A stretch of 64,000 nt of DNA, from the NCBI RefSeq assembly GCF_035317345.1, contig NZ_JAYKTU010000006.1; one strand, given 5' to 3'. The translations under genes and the position numbers were made by a program. Under the pieces are notes generated by a model. The model was not told where the DNA came from. It worked only from the letters and a program-made list of their open reading frames with translations, and searched no databases. This DNA is from Cellvibrio fontiphilus (GTDB taxonomy: Bacteria > Pseudomonadota > Gammaproteobacteria > Pseudomonadales > Cellvibrionaceae). Below are positions 8,669 through 17,789 of the stretch, one piece after another. Within the stretch, counting starts at the first letter, position 1; every line of letters starts with the position of its first letter.

Positions 8669-8875
8669 TTACTGCAAAGCCAGGGCGTTGATAAGTAGAT
8701 AAGCACCGCCAAAGCCCAGCAAAGCAACAACTTTAACCGCTAAACTTTTGCGCACTGGCGACCAAGCCTGAAAAAAAGGATGCTTTGACACTAACAGCTG
8801 CACCAGTAAATAAACAATCAAAAATCCGATTGCCCAATGCAGTGCGTATTCGTTTACCAAGGGTTCACTCATCAT
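8669..8875 (-). CDS. Small membrane protein of unknown function, 68 residues
   Basis: Two hydrophobic helices (about 13-28 and 45-66) are separated by a short positively charged loop (SKHPFFQAWSPVRKS). I recognise no named family. It starts 14 bp after the cysS stop and ends 11 bp before the next small membrane protein, which supports co-transcription with cysS. The start is MMSEP, with two adjacent ATG codons. Confidence 0.65.
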   Translation of the reverse strand: MMSEPLVNEYALHWAIGFLIVYLLVQLLVSKHPFFQAWSPVRKSLAVKVVALLGFGGAYLLINALALQ

Positions 8876-8889
8876 CTAACCTGCTTTAA

Positions 8890-10290
8890 TCAAACGGTTT
8901 CGCGGCGCCATAAGGTAGTGCCATCACGTGAATCCTCCAGCACCACACCAGCGGCTAACAACTGCTGACGTATTTCATCGGCGCGAGCATATTGTTTATC
9001 TTTTTTGGCTTGAATGCGTTCAGCAATTAACTGCTCGACGGTTTCTGCTGCAATTTGATCTGCTGCGCCTGCCTGTAAAAACACTTCAGGATTTTCCTGC
9101 AACACGCCCAAAATCAAACCCAGCGCTTTTAATTCACCCGCGAGCTTTCTGGCGAGTTGTTGGTCGCCTTTGGCATTGTTCAAATCACGCACCAAATCAA
9201 ACATGCCAGCCAATGCAACACGCGTATTGAAATCATCATTCATGGCGTCTACAAAAGCCTGGTAATACACGCTATCAGCCATTTCAGCAAAGGGCGTTGC
9301 TGCTACATCTGCATAGTTACGCAGCGCGCCATAAAAACGTTCCAACCCTGCCCTTGCCTCAATTAGATTGTCTTCTGCATAGTTAATAGGACTGCGGTAA
9401 TGGCTGCTAACCAATAAAAATCTCACCACCTCCGGATGATATTTTTCCAGCACATCGCGGATGGTAAAAAAATTGCCCAGCGATTTGGACATCTTCTCGC
9501 CATCTACCCGCACCGCACCGGCATGCATCCAATAATTGACATATTTACAGCCATTCGCCGCTTCACTTTGCGCAATCTCATTTTCGTGATGCGGGAAGGG
9601 CAAATCGGGGCCGCCACCATGAATATCAAAAGTTTCCCCGCAACAGTTTTTACTCATTGCTGAGCATTCGATATGCCAGCCCGGGCGACCATTCCCCCAA
9701 GGCGATTGCCACGCCGGCTCACCCTGTTTTGCAGCTTTCCAGAGCACAAAATCACGCGGATCTTCTTTGACCTCATCCACCTCGATACGTGCACCTGCCA
9801 ATAATTCATCCACATTTTTATTGGTCAGTTTGCCGTAATCAGCGAAGCGCGTTACGCGGTAATACACATCACCATTGGTTGCGGCATAAGCAAAACCCTT
9901 ATCAATAAGGGTTTTGTTCATGTCAACAATTTGATCAATATAAGCAGTTGCACGCGGCTCAATATCCGGGCGCGCGATCCCCAAGCGCGTTTCATCTTCA
10001 TGCATAAAATCAATGAAGCGTTTAGTTAGTGCATCAAATTCTTCGCCGTTTTCGTTGGCACGCTTGATAATTTTGTCGTCTATATCAGTAATATTGCGCA
10101 CATAGGTGACATTCCAACCCTGACTGCGAAGGAATTTAGTAATGACGTCAAAGGCGACAAGTACCCGAGCATGACCAATATGGCAATAGTCATATACGGT
10201 AATACCGCAGACATACATAGAAATTTTACCGGGATGAATCGGCTTAAAAATTTCTTTTTGGCGAGTGAGGGTGTTGTATATCTGCAGCAT
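8890..10290 (-). CDS. cysS: Cysteinyl-tRNA synthetase
   Basis: The enzyme charges tRNA-Cys in the cytosol. The class I signatures are present: the HIGH motif in YDYCHIGHARV with the zinc-ligand cysteine just before it (CGITVYD), and KMSKSLGNF. The GGGPDLPFPHHENEIAQSEA stretch carries the His/Glu zinc ligands and is diagnostic. Length is 466 residues, as usual. I chose ATG 10290 over a frame extension to 10317 because AGGA precedes it and family members begin MLQIYNTLT. Its ATG lies one base after the glnS stop, so the two synthetases are very likely co-transcribed. Confidence 0.97.
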   Translation of the reverse strand: MLQIYNTLTRQKEIFKPIHPGKISMYVCGITVYDYCHIGHARVLVAFDVITKFLRSQGWNVTYVRNITDIDDKIIKRANENGEEFDALTKRFIDFMHEDETRLGIARPDIEPRATAYIDQIVDMNKTLIDKGFAYAATNGDVYYRVTRFADYGKLTNKNVDELLAGARIEVDEVKEDPRDFVLWKAAKQGEPAWQSPWGNGRPGWHIECSAMSKNCCGETFDIHGGGPDLPFPHHENEIAQSEAANGCKYVNYWMHAGAVRVDGEKMSKSLGNFFTIRDVLEKYHPEVVRFLLVSSHYRSPINYAEDNLIEARAGLERFYGALRNYADVAATPFAEMADSVYYQAFVDAMNDDFNTRVALAGMFDLVRDLNNAKGDQQLARKLAGELKALGLILGVLQENPEVFLQAGAADQIAAETVEQLIAERIQAKKDKQYARADEIRQQLLAAGVVLEDSRDGTTLWRRETV

Positions 10291-10291
10291 G

Positions 10292-12013
10292 TTATTCCTG
10301 ATCTTCTGTTTTGCCAAAGCTGTCTTTCAAGCTGATGGTACGATTGAACACGAGCTTATCTGCAGCAGTGTATTTGCTGTCCAAACAGAAATAACCCTGA
10401 CGTTCAAACTGGAAACTCTTACCGACATTAGCTGTTGCCAAGCTCACTTCTGCTTTACAACCCTGCAATATTTCCAAGCTATTTGGGTTGATACTCTCAA
10501 GGAAATTTTTACCACCCGCATCTGGCGCTTCATCGTTAAATAAACGGTTATATAAACGCACTTCGCAATCCAGATTATTGGTTGCAGACACCCAATGAAT
10601 AACACCTTTTGGTTTTACGCCATCTTCAGGGTCTTTACCCAATGTGCCTTCAATAATATGTGCGCGAACTTCTACTATATTGCCAGCAGCATCTTTAATG
10701 GCTTCATCGGCTTCGATCACATAAGCACCGCGCAAGCGCACACGCTTACCGGTTACCAAACGCTTATATTTTTTGTTTGCCTCTTCACGGAAATCGTCTT
10801 GCTCAATAAAAACCGTTTGTGTGAATGGAATTGTGCGATCCCCCAAATCAGCACGATTAGGGTGATTGTGTACACTTAAGGTTTCTACTTGATCCACGGG
10901 ATAATTGGTGAGTGTTACTTTGAGCGGTTTGAGTACACACATCGCACGGGGCGCGTTTTTATCCAAATCGTCGCGCACACAAAACTCCAAAACGCCCACA
11001 TCGACAATACCATCTGAGCGAGTGACACCTATGCGCTCACAAAAGTCACGTAATGCCGCTGGCGTAAAGCCACGCCGACGCATACCAGAGATTGTTGGCA
11101 TACGCGGGTCATTCCAACCATCCACATGGTTTTCATCCACCAGTTGTTTTAACTTGCGCTTGCTGGTGACCGAATAGTTGATATTCAAGCGAGCAAATTC
11201 GTACTGACGCGGCACAGCAGGAACCGGCAAGTGCTGGATGAACCAATCATAAAGTGGTTTGTGATCTTCAAATTCCAAAGTGCAAATCGAGTGAGTGATT
11301 CCCTCAATAGCATCACTTTGCCCATGGGCAAAATCATACGAGGGATAAATACACCACTTATCACCAGTCTGATGATGATGTGCTTTTTTGATGCGATAAA
11401 TAATAGGGTCGCGCAGGTTAATATTGGGTGACGACATATCAATTTTAGCGCGCAGCGAACATGCGCCTTCCTGATATTCACCGGCGCGCATTTTTTCGAA
11501 TAGCGCCAGGTTCTCTTCAACGCTGCGATCGCGATAGGGACTGTTTTTACCCGGTTCGATAAGGGTGCCACGGTATTCACGCATTTGCTCTGCGCTCAAA
11601 TCACACACAAAGGCCAAACCATTTTTAATGAGATGAACCGCCCATGCATAAAGTTGATCAAAATAATCTGAGGTGTAACGCACCTCGCCATTCCATTTAA
11701 AACCTAACCACTCCACATCTTCCTTTATTGAATTGACAAATTCTTCGCTCTCTTTTTCAGGATTAGTATCGTCAAAGCGCAAATTGCAAGCGCCGCCAAA
11801 TTCCTCTGCCATGCCAAAGTTCAAGCAGATAGATTTTGCGTGTCCTATGTGCAAGTAGCCGTTAGGCTCAGGCGGAAATCGGGTAACGATTTTTTTATGT
11901 ATACCCTGCTCCAGATCTTTGCGAATAATTTGCTGAATGAAATGCAAAGGTTTGGTTTTAACGTCAGCTGTAGTCGCGTCGCCAGTATTGGCCGCCATAG
12001 AATGGTCGCTCAT
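10292..12013 (-). CDS. glnS: Glutaminyl-tRNA synthetase
   Basis: A class I synthetase that attaches glutamine to tRNA-Gln. Motifs seen are FPPEPNGYLHIGHAKSI (HIGH), the KLK-containing signal TSKRKLK (variant of KMSKS), and the C-terminal anticodon-binding barrels with KPKGVIHWVSA and GYFCLDSKYT. The 573 residues are slightly longer than E. coli GlnS because of about 20 extra N-terminal residues. The start ATG 12013 lacks a strong ribosome site; Met6 is an alternative. It leads the glnS-cysS unit. Confidence 0.96.
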   Translation of the reverse strand: MSDHSMAANTGDATTADVKTKPLHFIQQIIRKDLEQGIHKKIVTRFPPEPNGYLHIGHAKSICLNFGMAEEFGGACNLRFDDTNPEKESEEFVNSIKEDVEWLGFKWNGEVRYTSDYFDQLYAWAVHLIKNGLAFVCDLSAEQMREYRGTLIEPGKNSPYRDRSVEENLALFEKMRAGEYQEGACSLRAKIDMSSPNINLRDPIIYRIKKAHHHQTGDKWCIYPSYDFAHGQSDAIEGITHSICTLEFEDHKPLYDWFIQHLPVPAVPRQYEFARLNINYSVTSKRKLKQLVDENHVDGWNDPRMPTISGMRRRGFTPAALRDFCERIGVTRSDGIVDVGVLEFCVRDDLDKNAPRAMCVLKPLKVTLTNYPVDQVETLSVHNHPNRADLGDRTIPFTQTVFIEQDDFREEANKKYKRLVTGKRVRLRGAYVIEADEAIKDAAGNIVEVRAHIIEGTLGKDPEDGVKPKGVIHWVSATNNLDCEVRLYNRLFNDEAPDAGGKNFLESINPNSLEILQGCKAEVSLATANVGKSFQFERQGYFCLDSKYTAADKLVFNRTISLKDSFGKTEDQE

Positions 12014-12175
12014 GGAATAACAAATCCGTCAAAGGTGAGATCGTAGGTCAAGGATAGTGAAAATCAGGGATTACACGGCTAAGGTTGTGTGCCGCTCATA
12101 CTGCATGCATTGTACTGGCTCAACTGTATTTTTCATACCGCATCACCAGCAGCAATCTACGGAAGATACACCCAA

Positions 12176-13234
12176 CTAGTTCGCTGGCGGCGGAGCGGAG
12201 CGGTAATCGCTTCGCCTCTGTAATTGATAACGTCGCACAGCTTGATTGTGCTCGGCCAGTGTTTCAGAGAACTCACTGGTCCCATCGCCCTTGGCAACAA
12301 AATAAAGCGCTTTACCCGGTGCCGGATTTAACGCTGCTCTGATTGACGCCTCACTGGGTAGAGAAATAGGCGTCGGCGGCAAGCCTTGGATGACATAAGT
12401 GTTGTAAATAGTTTCCTCTTCCAAGTCAGCGCGACGAATACGCCCCTGATAACGTTCGCCCATGCCATAAATCACTGTGGGGTCAGTTTGTAATTTCATA
12501 CCTTGCTGCAGACGTCGCACGAAAACACCAGCAATTTGATCCCTTTCGCTATGATGTCCCGTTTCTCGCTCAATGATAGAGGCCATGATTAACGCTTCGT
12601 AAGCAGATTTGTAGGGCAAATTGGGCGCTCGTTTTTCCCACTCAGCATTTAATACCGCCAGCATTTTCCGGTATCCGCCTTGCACTATTTCTATATCGCT
12701 CGTATTTCGGCTAAACGTATAGGTATCCGGAAAAATCCATCCCTCTAACCGCTTTACCGGAATATTTAACAACTTAATTTGTTCAGCCTCCGTTTTGCCA
12801 ATCAAGTGCTGCTCGACAGCATCTACTTTTGACAAAGCAGCGAGTGCCTGACGATAAGTCCACCCCTCCACAAAAGTAACCTGATGTAAAACCACATCGC
12901 CTTTGACCAGCTTTTCCAGCAATATTTTTGGCGTAGTACCCTTGGTGAAAAAGTATTCGCCCGCATGAATTTTGTTCAAGTCTGTAATGCGCGCGTATAA
13001 CCGCAGGAATCGCGGGTGATCTATAACCTGTTCGCGCTCCAGGGCATACGCCAAATGCCCCAATGATTGACCGGGTTTTAGCTCGTAGCTAAAACCTTGA
13101 TCAGGAATTGTAAGTGGTGTCGTCAACCACTTCTCGATATATATCCATGCAGACAATGCCGAAACCAATCCTGCAAAGTAGATACCTATCGCAAAACATA
13201 ACAACTTGATACTGAGAGAAACTTTTCTGGTCAT
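12176..13234 (-). CDS. mltG: Endolytic peptidoglycan transglycosylase MltG
   Basis: MltG is an inner-membrane lytic transglycosylase that cleaves nascent glycan strands and helps set chain length. The protein (352 residues from ATG 13234) has one N-terminal membrane helix (about 7-30), a LysM-like stretch (FSYELKPGQSLGHLAYALEREQVI), and the YceG/MltG catalytic domain with EGWIFPDTYTF, the catalytic-Glu motif ASIIERETG, LQTDPTVIYG, and YNTYVIQGLPPTPI. A TTG at 13252 overlapping the pabC stop is an alternative start. The usual downstream tmk and holB genes are not here; glnS follows instead. Confidence 0.95.
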   Translation of the reverse strand: MTRKVSLSIKLLCFAIGIYFAGLVSALSAWIYIEKWLTTPLTIPDQGFSYELKPGQSLGHLAYALEREQVIDHPRFLRLYARITDLNKIHAGEYFFTKGTTPKILLEKLVKGDVVLHQVTFVEGWTYRQALAALSKVDAVEQHLIGKTEAEQIKLLNIPVKRLEGWIFPDTYTFSRNTSDIEIVQGGYRKMLAVLNAEWEKRAPNLPYKSAYEALIMASIIERETGHHSERDQIAGVFVRRLQQGMKLQTDPTVIYGMGERYQGRIRRADLEEETIYNTYVIQGLPPTPISLPSEASIRAALNPAPGKALYFVAKGDGTSEFSETLAEHNQAVRRYQLQRRSDYRSAPPPAN

Positions 13235-13248
13235 AGTGAAGAGCTTTA

Positions 13249-14124
13249 TCAATCTACAATTGCAAGAGACTTTTCCAGCAATTTTTGTAACTGGCGCGAT
13301 ACCCTTGGTGACCTGAAACAGGCATCGACAATTTTTGTTTCTCTATCGTCAACTAAACGATTAACCGGCCAGATACCGTAAATGCTGTTGCAGAGAAATA
13401 ACTCATCTGCTGCGCGAACAAAATCCAGACTCATCTTGGTTATCTTTACATCAAGCGATAGTGATGGGGCTAGCTGCTCGATAATTACGCGTCGCATAAC
13501 ACCTGCGACACCGCAATACGCTAAATCTGCAGTAAATAACTTACCGCCTTTGACAACAAACAGATTGCTCACGGTTGCCTCTATAACAGCACCAGAAGTA
13601 TCCAACAAAAGCCCTTCTGCATATTCATCCTGCCATTCAGCGCGCGCAAGTATTTGCTCCAAACGATTCAGATGCTTCATGCCTGCCAGAGCAGGATTGA
13701 TAGATAAGCGTTGGTGACAGATTCTGACATCAACCCCTTCCTGATAGTTACGAGTTCGTAAGGGTTCAGCAGGAAAAATTCCTATGCAACAAGTCGGCTC
13801 CATATTTGCAAATACGCGGTATCCGCGACCACCAATACCACGGGTGAGCTGTATTTTCACAACCGCAGTGTCAATCTGGGTAGATTTTAGCTTCGTCAAC
13901 AAATCGGCAAGGTAGGATGATAAGAGTGGCTCATCAAGTCTAATTTTTAATCGCTCAGCACTCGCAAACAGACGATCTTTATGCAAATGCCAAAAGGGAA
14001 TTTCACCTGATTGGTAACGGCATGTTTCAAACAAGCCATCACCATAGGCAAATCCGCGATCCAACGGAGAGATGGTTGCACCAATAACGCCGTTGACACT
14101 AAAAAATGGGAGTTCTGTTGACAT
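13249..14124 (-). CDS. pabC: Aminodeoxychorismate lyase
   Basis: A PLP-dependent enzyme that converts 4-amino-4-deoxychorismate to p-aminobenzoate and pyruvate for folate synthesis. The class IV fold-type signatures are DRGFAYGDGLFET near the N-terminus, GMKHLNRLEQILAR with the PLP lysine, and EATVSNLFVVK for the phosphate-binding part. Start ATG 14124 gives 291 residues; an upstream extension to 14190 would run through the hairpin at 14141-14169 and is unlikely. It lies between fabF and mltG, the standard order. Confidence 0.94.
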   Translation of the reverse strand: MSTELPFFSVNGVIGATISPLDRGFAYGDGLFETCRYQSGEIPFWHLHKDRLFASAERLKIRLDEPLLSSYLADLLTKLKSTQIDTAVVKIQLTRGIGGRGYRVFANMEPTCCIGIFPAEPLRTRNYQEGVDVRICHQRLSINPALAGMKHLNRLEQILARAEWQDEYAEGLLLDTSGAVIEATVSNLFVVKGGKLFTADLAYCGVAGVMRRVIIEQLAPSLSLDVKITKMSLDFVRAADELFLCNSIYGIWPVNRLVDDRETKIVDACFRSPRVSRQLQKLLEKSLAIVD

Positions 14125-14140
14125 AGAGAGCAGTCTATAC

Positions 14141-14169
14141 AAAAACGCCGAACTGTCTCCAGTCCGGCG
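14141..14169 (-). terminator. Hairpin terminator between fabF and pabC
   Basis: A stem of CGCCG/CGGCG plus ACTG/CAGT with one mismatch and a TCTC loop, followed on the minus strand by TTTTT. It begins 28 bp after the fabF stop and probably attenuates transcription from the highly expressed acpP-fabF segment into pabC-mltG. Confidence 0.7.
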
Positions 14170-14196
14170 CAAGCTTTTGCAGATAATCAAAAGAAC

Positions 14197-15438
14197 TTAA
14201 AGCTTTCGGAAGATCAAAGAGCCATTGGTGCCACCGAACCCAAATGAGTTAGACAGGACAGCGTCAATTCTACGTTCTTGTGCAGTATGCGGAACCAAAT
14301 TCAAATCTGAACAAGATTCTTCAGGATTATCAAGATTGATCGTCGGTGGCGCAATCTGGTCACGAATTGCCAGCACACTAAAAATAGCCTCAACCGCTCC
14401 AGCAGCCCCCAACAAATGGCCGATCATAGACTTGGTCGAGCTTACTGCTACCTGAGCGGCAGCAGCTCCCATTACTGACTTGACAGCAGCACACTCGGCT
14501 TTATCACCAGCCGGAGTAGATGTACCGTGAGCGTTGATGTAATGGATCAATTCAGGGGAAATACCTGCATCCATAATCGCGTTGCGCATGGAAGCGGCGG
14601 CGCCAGAGCCATCTTCCGGTGGAGAGGTCATATGATAGGCATCACCACTCATACCAAAGCCAATCAGCTCTGCGTAAATTTTGGCTCCACGCTTTTTAGC
14701 GTGTTCATACTCTTCCAATACCAGTACGCCGGCACCGTCCCCCAGTACAAAACCGTCGCGGTCTTTATCCCAGGGACGACTGGCTGCCTGTGGGTTGTCA
14801 TTACGGGTTGAAAGCGCACGCGCTGCTGCAAAACCACCAAGCCCCAGAGGCGTGGTAGCCATTTCAGCGCCGCCAGCAATCATCACATCAGCATCGCCGT
14901 ACTGGATCATGCGCGCGGCAAAACCAATGCTGTGAGTTCCGGTGGTACAGGCAGTGGTAATGGCAATATTCGGTCCACGTAAACCATACATGATCGATAA
15001 ATTGCCTGAAATCATATTAATGATTGCACTAGGTACAAAAAAGGGCGAAATACGGCGAGGCCCTTTATGTTCGAGTGTTGAAGACCCCTCCTCGATTGTG
15101 CCTATACCACCAATACCAGAACCTATGGATACACCGATACGGCCAGAATTAGCTTCATTAATTTCAAGACCAGAATCGCGAATTGCCTGAATACCGGCAA
15201 CCATTCCGTACTGAATGAAAGGATCCATCTTGCGCGCTTCTTTACCCGGGAAGTAATCATCTACCACCAGGTTTTTGACAGATGCGCTAAATTGGGTAGT
15301 GAATGCAGACGCGTCAAAGTGCGAGATGGTGGCAACGCCACTCTTACCGTTGACTATGCCATGCCAAGTATCCGCAACGGTATTACCCAGGGAACTAATC
15401 ATACCCAAGCCAGTGACTACAACTCTTTTACGTGACAC
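14197..15438 (-). CDS. fabF: 3-oxoacyl-ACP synthase II (beta-ketoacyl-ACP synthase II)
   Basis: FabF elongates acyl-ACP with malonyl-ACP in type II fatty-acid synthesis. The thiolase-fold active site is complete: nucleophile cysteine in ITTACTTGTHSIG, and the two histidines in HGTSTPAGD and TKSMIGHLLGAAG. The C-terminus NSFGFGGTNGSLIF is typical. I chose GTG 15438, preceded by CAGGAG, because it yields 413 residues beginning SRKRVVVTGLG as in the family; an 18-codon upstream extension is open but not family-like. It lies downstream of acpP, separated by a hairpin. Confidence 0.97.
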   Translation of the reverse strand: MSRKRVVVTGLGMISSLGNTVADTWHGIVNGKSGVATISHFDASAFTTQFSASVKNLVVDDYFPGKEARKMDPFIQYGMVAGIQAIRDSGLEINEANSGRIGVSIGSGIGGIGTIEEGSSTLEHKGPRRISPFFVPSAIINMISGNLSIMYGLRGPNIAITTACTTGTHSIGFAARMIQYGDADVMIAGGAEMATTPLGLGGFAAARALSTRNDNPQAASRPWDKDRDGFVLGDGAGVLVLEEYEHAKKRGAKIYAELIGFGMSGDAYHMTSPPEDGSGAAASMRNAIMDAGISPELIHYINAHGTSTPAGDKAECAAVKSVMGAAAAQVAVSSTKSMIGHLLGAAGAVEAIFSVLAIRDQIAPPTINLDNPEESCSDLNLVPHTAQERRIDAVLSNSFGFGGTNGSLIFRKL

Positions 15439-15571
15439 CTTTGCGATTCTCCTGCATGACAATAACGCCAAGTTAGCAACAAACTCTTCCAACAGTGCGT
15501 AGCTTTGCCGTAATTTAACTTGATTTGTTCATCTGTTTCTTCAAACAAATAAACAGCTAAATAACAAAAAG

Positions 15572-15604
15572 AAAAAGCCGTACTATTTTTCAATAATACG
15601 GCCT
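15572..15604 (-). terminator. Hairpin terminator/attenuator between acpP and fabF
   Basis: GCCGTATTATT pairs with AATAGTACGGC across a GAAA loop (one G-T wobble) and is followed on the minus strand by TTTTT. It sits about 30 bp after the acpP stop, which fits the need for more acyl carrier protein than FabF. Confidence 0.8.
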
Positions 15605-15634
15605 TTATAAAACAGAAATCAGCAAATAATCGAA

Positions 15635-15871
15635 TTACGCCAGATTGGCATTGATGTAATCGATAGCTAACTGAACAGTAGTGATTTTCTCAGCTTCTTC
15701 GTCAGGGATTTCAGTTTCGAATTCTTCTTCGAGAGCCATTACCAATTCTACGGTATCCAAAGAATCAGCGCCCAGATCTTCGACGAAAGAAGCTTCATTT
15801 TTAACTTCGTCTTCTTTCACACCCAGTTGCTCAGCAACGATCTTTTTTACGCGTTCTTCAATGCTACTCAT
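15635..15871 (-). CDS. acpP: Acyl carrier protein
   Basis: A small acidic cytosolic protein that carries growing acyl chains on 4'-phosphopantetheine. The 78 residues include the attachment motif GADSLDTVELVMALEEEF with Ser37 as the modified residue. Length and acidity match AcpP of gammaproteobacteria. AGGAG lies 12 bp before the ATG. About 190 bp separate it from fabG, enough for its own promoter, and a hairpin follows it. Confidence 0.98.
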   Translation of the reverse strand: MSSIEERVKKIVAEQLGVKEDEVKNEASFVEDLGADSLDTVELVMALEEEFETEIPDEEAEKITTVQLAIDYINANLA

Positions 15872-16061
15872 GATGTTATGTAACTCCTAGTGGTTATGTA
15901 TTCGAAACACCTGACGTTTCAAGCTATGCTGATGAGTCCGGCGTTCCGCTCAAAATCGACGCGCATTTTACATCGATTTTGGGATTGTTGTAATGCCAAG
16001 TGCTAAATTTCTTTAAAAATTGCAAAATAACCCTTAAAAAACAAAAGGTTAAGCTAAGCAA

Positions 16062-16808
16062 TTAGGACATATACATACCGCCATTGACATGAATTGTCTC
16101 ACCACTGATGTAGCCACCAGCATCGCTTGCCAAAAAGACAACAACCGAAGCAATTTCTTCGGGCGCACCAAGACGCCCTAGAGGTATACGCGACATCAGC
16201 TGTTGCTTTTGCTCTTCCGGTAGCACCTTGGTCATATCAGTATCGATAAAACCTGGAGCCACTGTATTCACGGTAATATTTCGCGAGCCCACCTCTGCCG
16301 CCAGAGAGCGAGCAAAACCAGAAACGCCCGCTTTAGTCGCAGCATAATTGGATTGACCGGGATTCCCCATAGCACCAACAACTGAACTGATGTTAATAAT
16401 TCGCCCCCAGCGCGCTTTCATCATACCGCGCAATACACCTTTACTCAGGCGATAAATGGAGCTGAGATTGGTGTTGATAACATCAAACCACTCTTCATCG
16501 CTCATACGCATTAATAAGTTATCTTTGGTGATGCCGGCATTGTTTACCAAAATCGCAGGCGCACCAAACTCCTCACCAACCTCTTTCAACAAAGCAGCTA
16601 CTGAATCTGCATCAGTGACATTTAACACTTTGCCAACACCACGAATTCCCAATTCGGCAAAACGCGCCGAAATTTTTTCCGCACCGGATGTGCTGGTTGC
16701 AGTACCTATTACCACTGCTCCTGCCTTACCCAACTGCTCTGCAATCGCAGCTCCGATCCCGCGACTAGCCCCTGTCACCAATGCAACTTTGTCATTCAAA
16801 TTCATCAT
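16062..16808 (-). CDS. fabG: 3-oxoacyl-ACP reductase FabG
   Basis: An NADPH-dependent short-chain dehydrogenase that reduces beta-ketoacyl-ACP. The cofactor motif TGASRGIG, the NNAG stretch, the catalytic Ser in NISSVVG and the YxxxK pair in YAATKAG are all present. The C-terminus ISGETIHVNGGMYMS is typical. Two adjacent ATG codons (16808 and 16805) follow an AGGAA site; I use the first, giving 248 residues. An extension to 16826 is open but lies over the ribosome site. It follows fabD by 35 bp. Confidence 0.97.
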   Translation of the reverse strand: MMNLNDKVALVTGASRGIGAAIAEQLGKAGAVVIGTATSTSGAEKISARFAELGIRGVGKVLNVTDADSVAALLKEVGEEFGAPAILVNNAGITKDNLLMRMSDEEWFDVINTNLSSIYRLSKGVLRGMMKARWGRIINISSVVGAMGNPGQSNYAATKAGVSGFARSLAAEVGSRNITVNTVAPGFIDTDMTKVLPEEQKQQLMSRIPLGRLGAPEEIASVVVFLASDAGGYISGETIHVNGGMYMS

Positions 16809-16843
16809 CGTACTTTCCTGAACCACAATAAAATTAATAAAAA

Positions 16844-17782
16844 CTAGAACATTGCCAGCGCGGCGGTCAATTCATCAGGCTTTTCTACCGACACTGCATT
16901 TAGTTGCGCATTGATACGTTTATTCAGGCCGGACAATACTTTTCCCGGGCCGCACTCCAAGGTCAATGAAACCCCCTTCTCCGCAAGCGAGTTAACACAT
17001 TCCACCCAGCGCACAGGACTAAAAATTTGCTCGATCATTAACGCTTTGATTTTTTCCGGATTCATTTCCGTTTCAGCGGTAACATTATGAACTACTGGAA
17101 TTTGAGGCACAGAAAATTGCGTAGCAGTAATCTGCTCAGCCAACCGCTCTGCAGCAGGACGCATTAATTCCGTATGGAAAGGCGCACTAACAGGCAAAGG
17201 CAATACGCGCTTTGCGCCCGCCTCTTTACATAAAGCACTGGCTCGTTCGACTGCAGCGGCAGCACCAGCAATAACCACTTGCCCGGGAGAGTTAAAGTTA
17301 ACAGCAGCAACCACCTCGCCCTGCTCTGCCTTTTTACAGGCATCTAAAATAAGCGCATCATCCAGACCAATAACTGCTGCCATAGCACCTTGCCCGGCAG
17401 GCACAGCCTCCTGCATAAATTTGCCGCGCTGTTGCACCAGTTTAACCGCATCTTTGAAGGCAACAACACCAGCACAAACCAATGCTGACCACTCTCCCAA
17501 ACTATGGCCAGCCATGAACGCGGGTTGAGCACCACTCTTTTCTTGCCAGATTCGGTAAATAGCAGTGCTTGCAGTTAACAACAGCGGCTGGGTGCGCTCA
17601 GTCAGGTTAATCTCTTCCTGGGTACCACTCTGCACTAAAGACCAAAGGTCATAACCTAAAACATCCGAAGCCTCTACAAAGGTTTGCTGTACAACCGGAT
17701 ACTCAGCAGCCAATTCCGCTAACATTCCAATCTTTTGCGAACCCTGACCAGGAAACACAAATGCAAGATGTTGAGTTGTCAT
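16844..17782 (-). CDS. fabD: Malonyl-CoA:ACP transacylase
   Basis: FabD loads malonyl groups on ACP. The 312 residues show FVFPGQGSQ near the N-terminus, the GHSLGEW nucleophile-serine motif near residue 90, and the active-site histidine in SAPFHTELM. The C-terminal ECGPGKVLSGLNKRI is typical. It begins 7 bp after the plsX stop; fabH, which lies between plsX and fabD in E. coli, is absent, as in pseudomonads. Confidence 0.97.
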   Translation of the reverse strand: MTTQHLAFVFPGQGSQKIGMLAELAAEYPVVQQTFVEASDVLGYDLWSLVQSGTQEEINLTERTQPLLLTASTAIYRIWQEKSGAQPAFMAGHSLGEWSALVCAGVVAFKDAVKLVQQRGKFMQEAVPAGQGAMAAVIGLDDALILDACKKAEQGEVVAAVNFNSPGQVVIAGAAAAVERASALCKEAGAKRVLPLPVSAPFHTELMRPAAERLAEQITATQFSVPQIPVVHNVTAETEMNPEKIKALMIEQIFSPVRWVECVNSLAEKGVSLTLECGPGKVLSGLNKRINAQLNAVSVEKPDELTAALAMF

Positions 17783-17789
17783 AGTTAAT

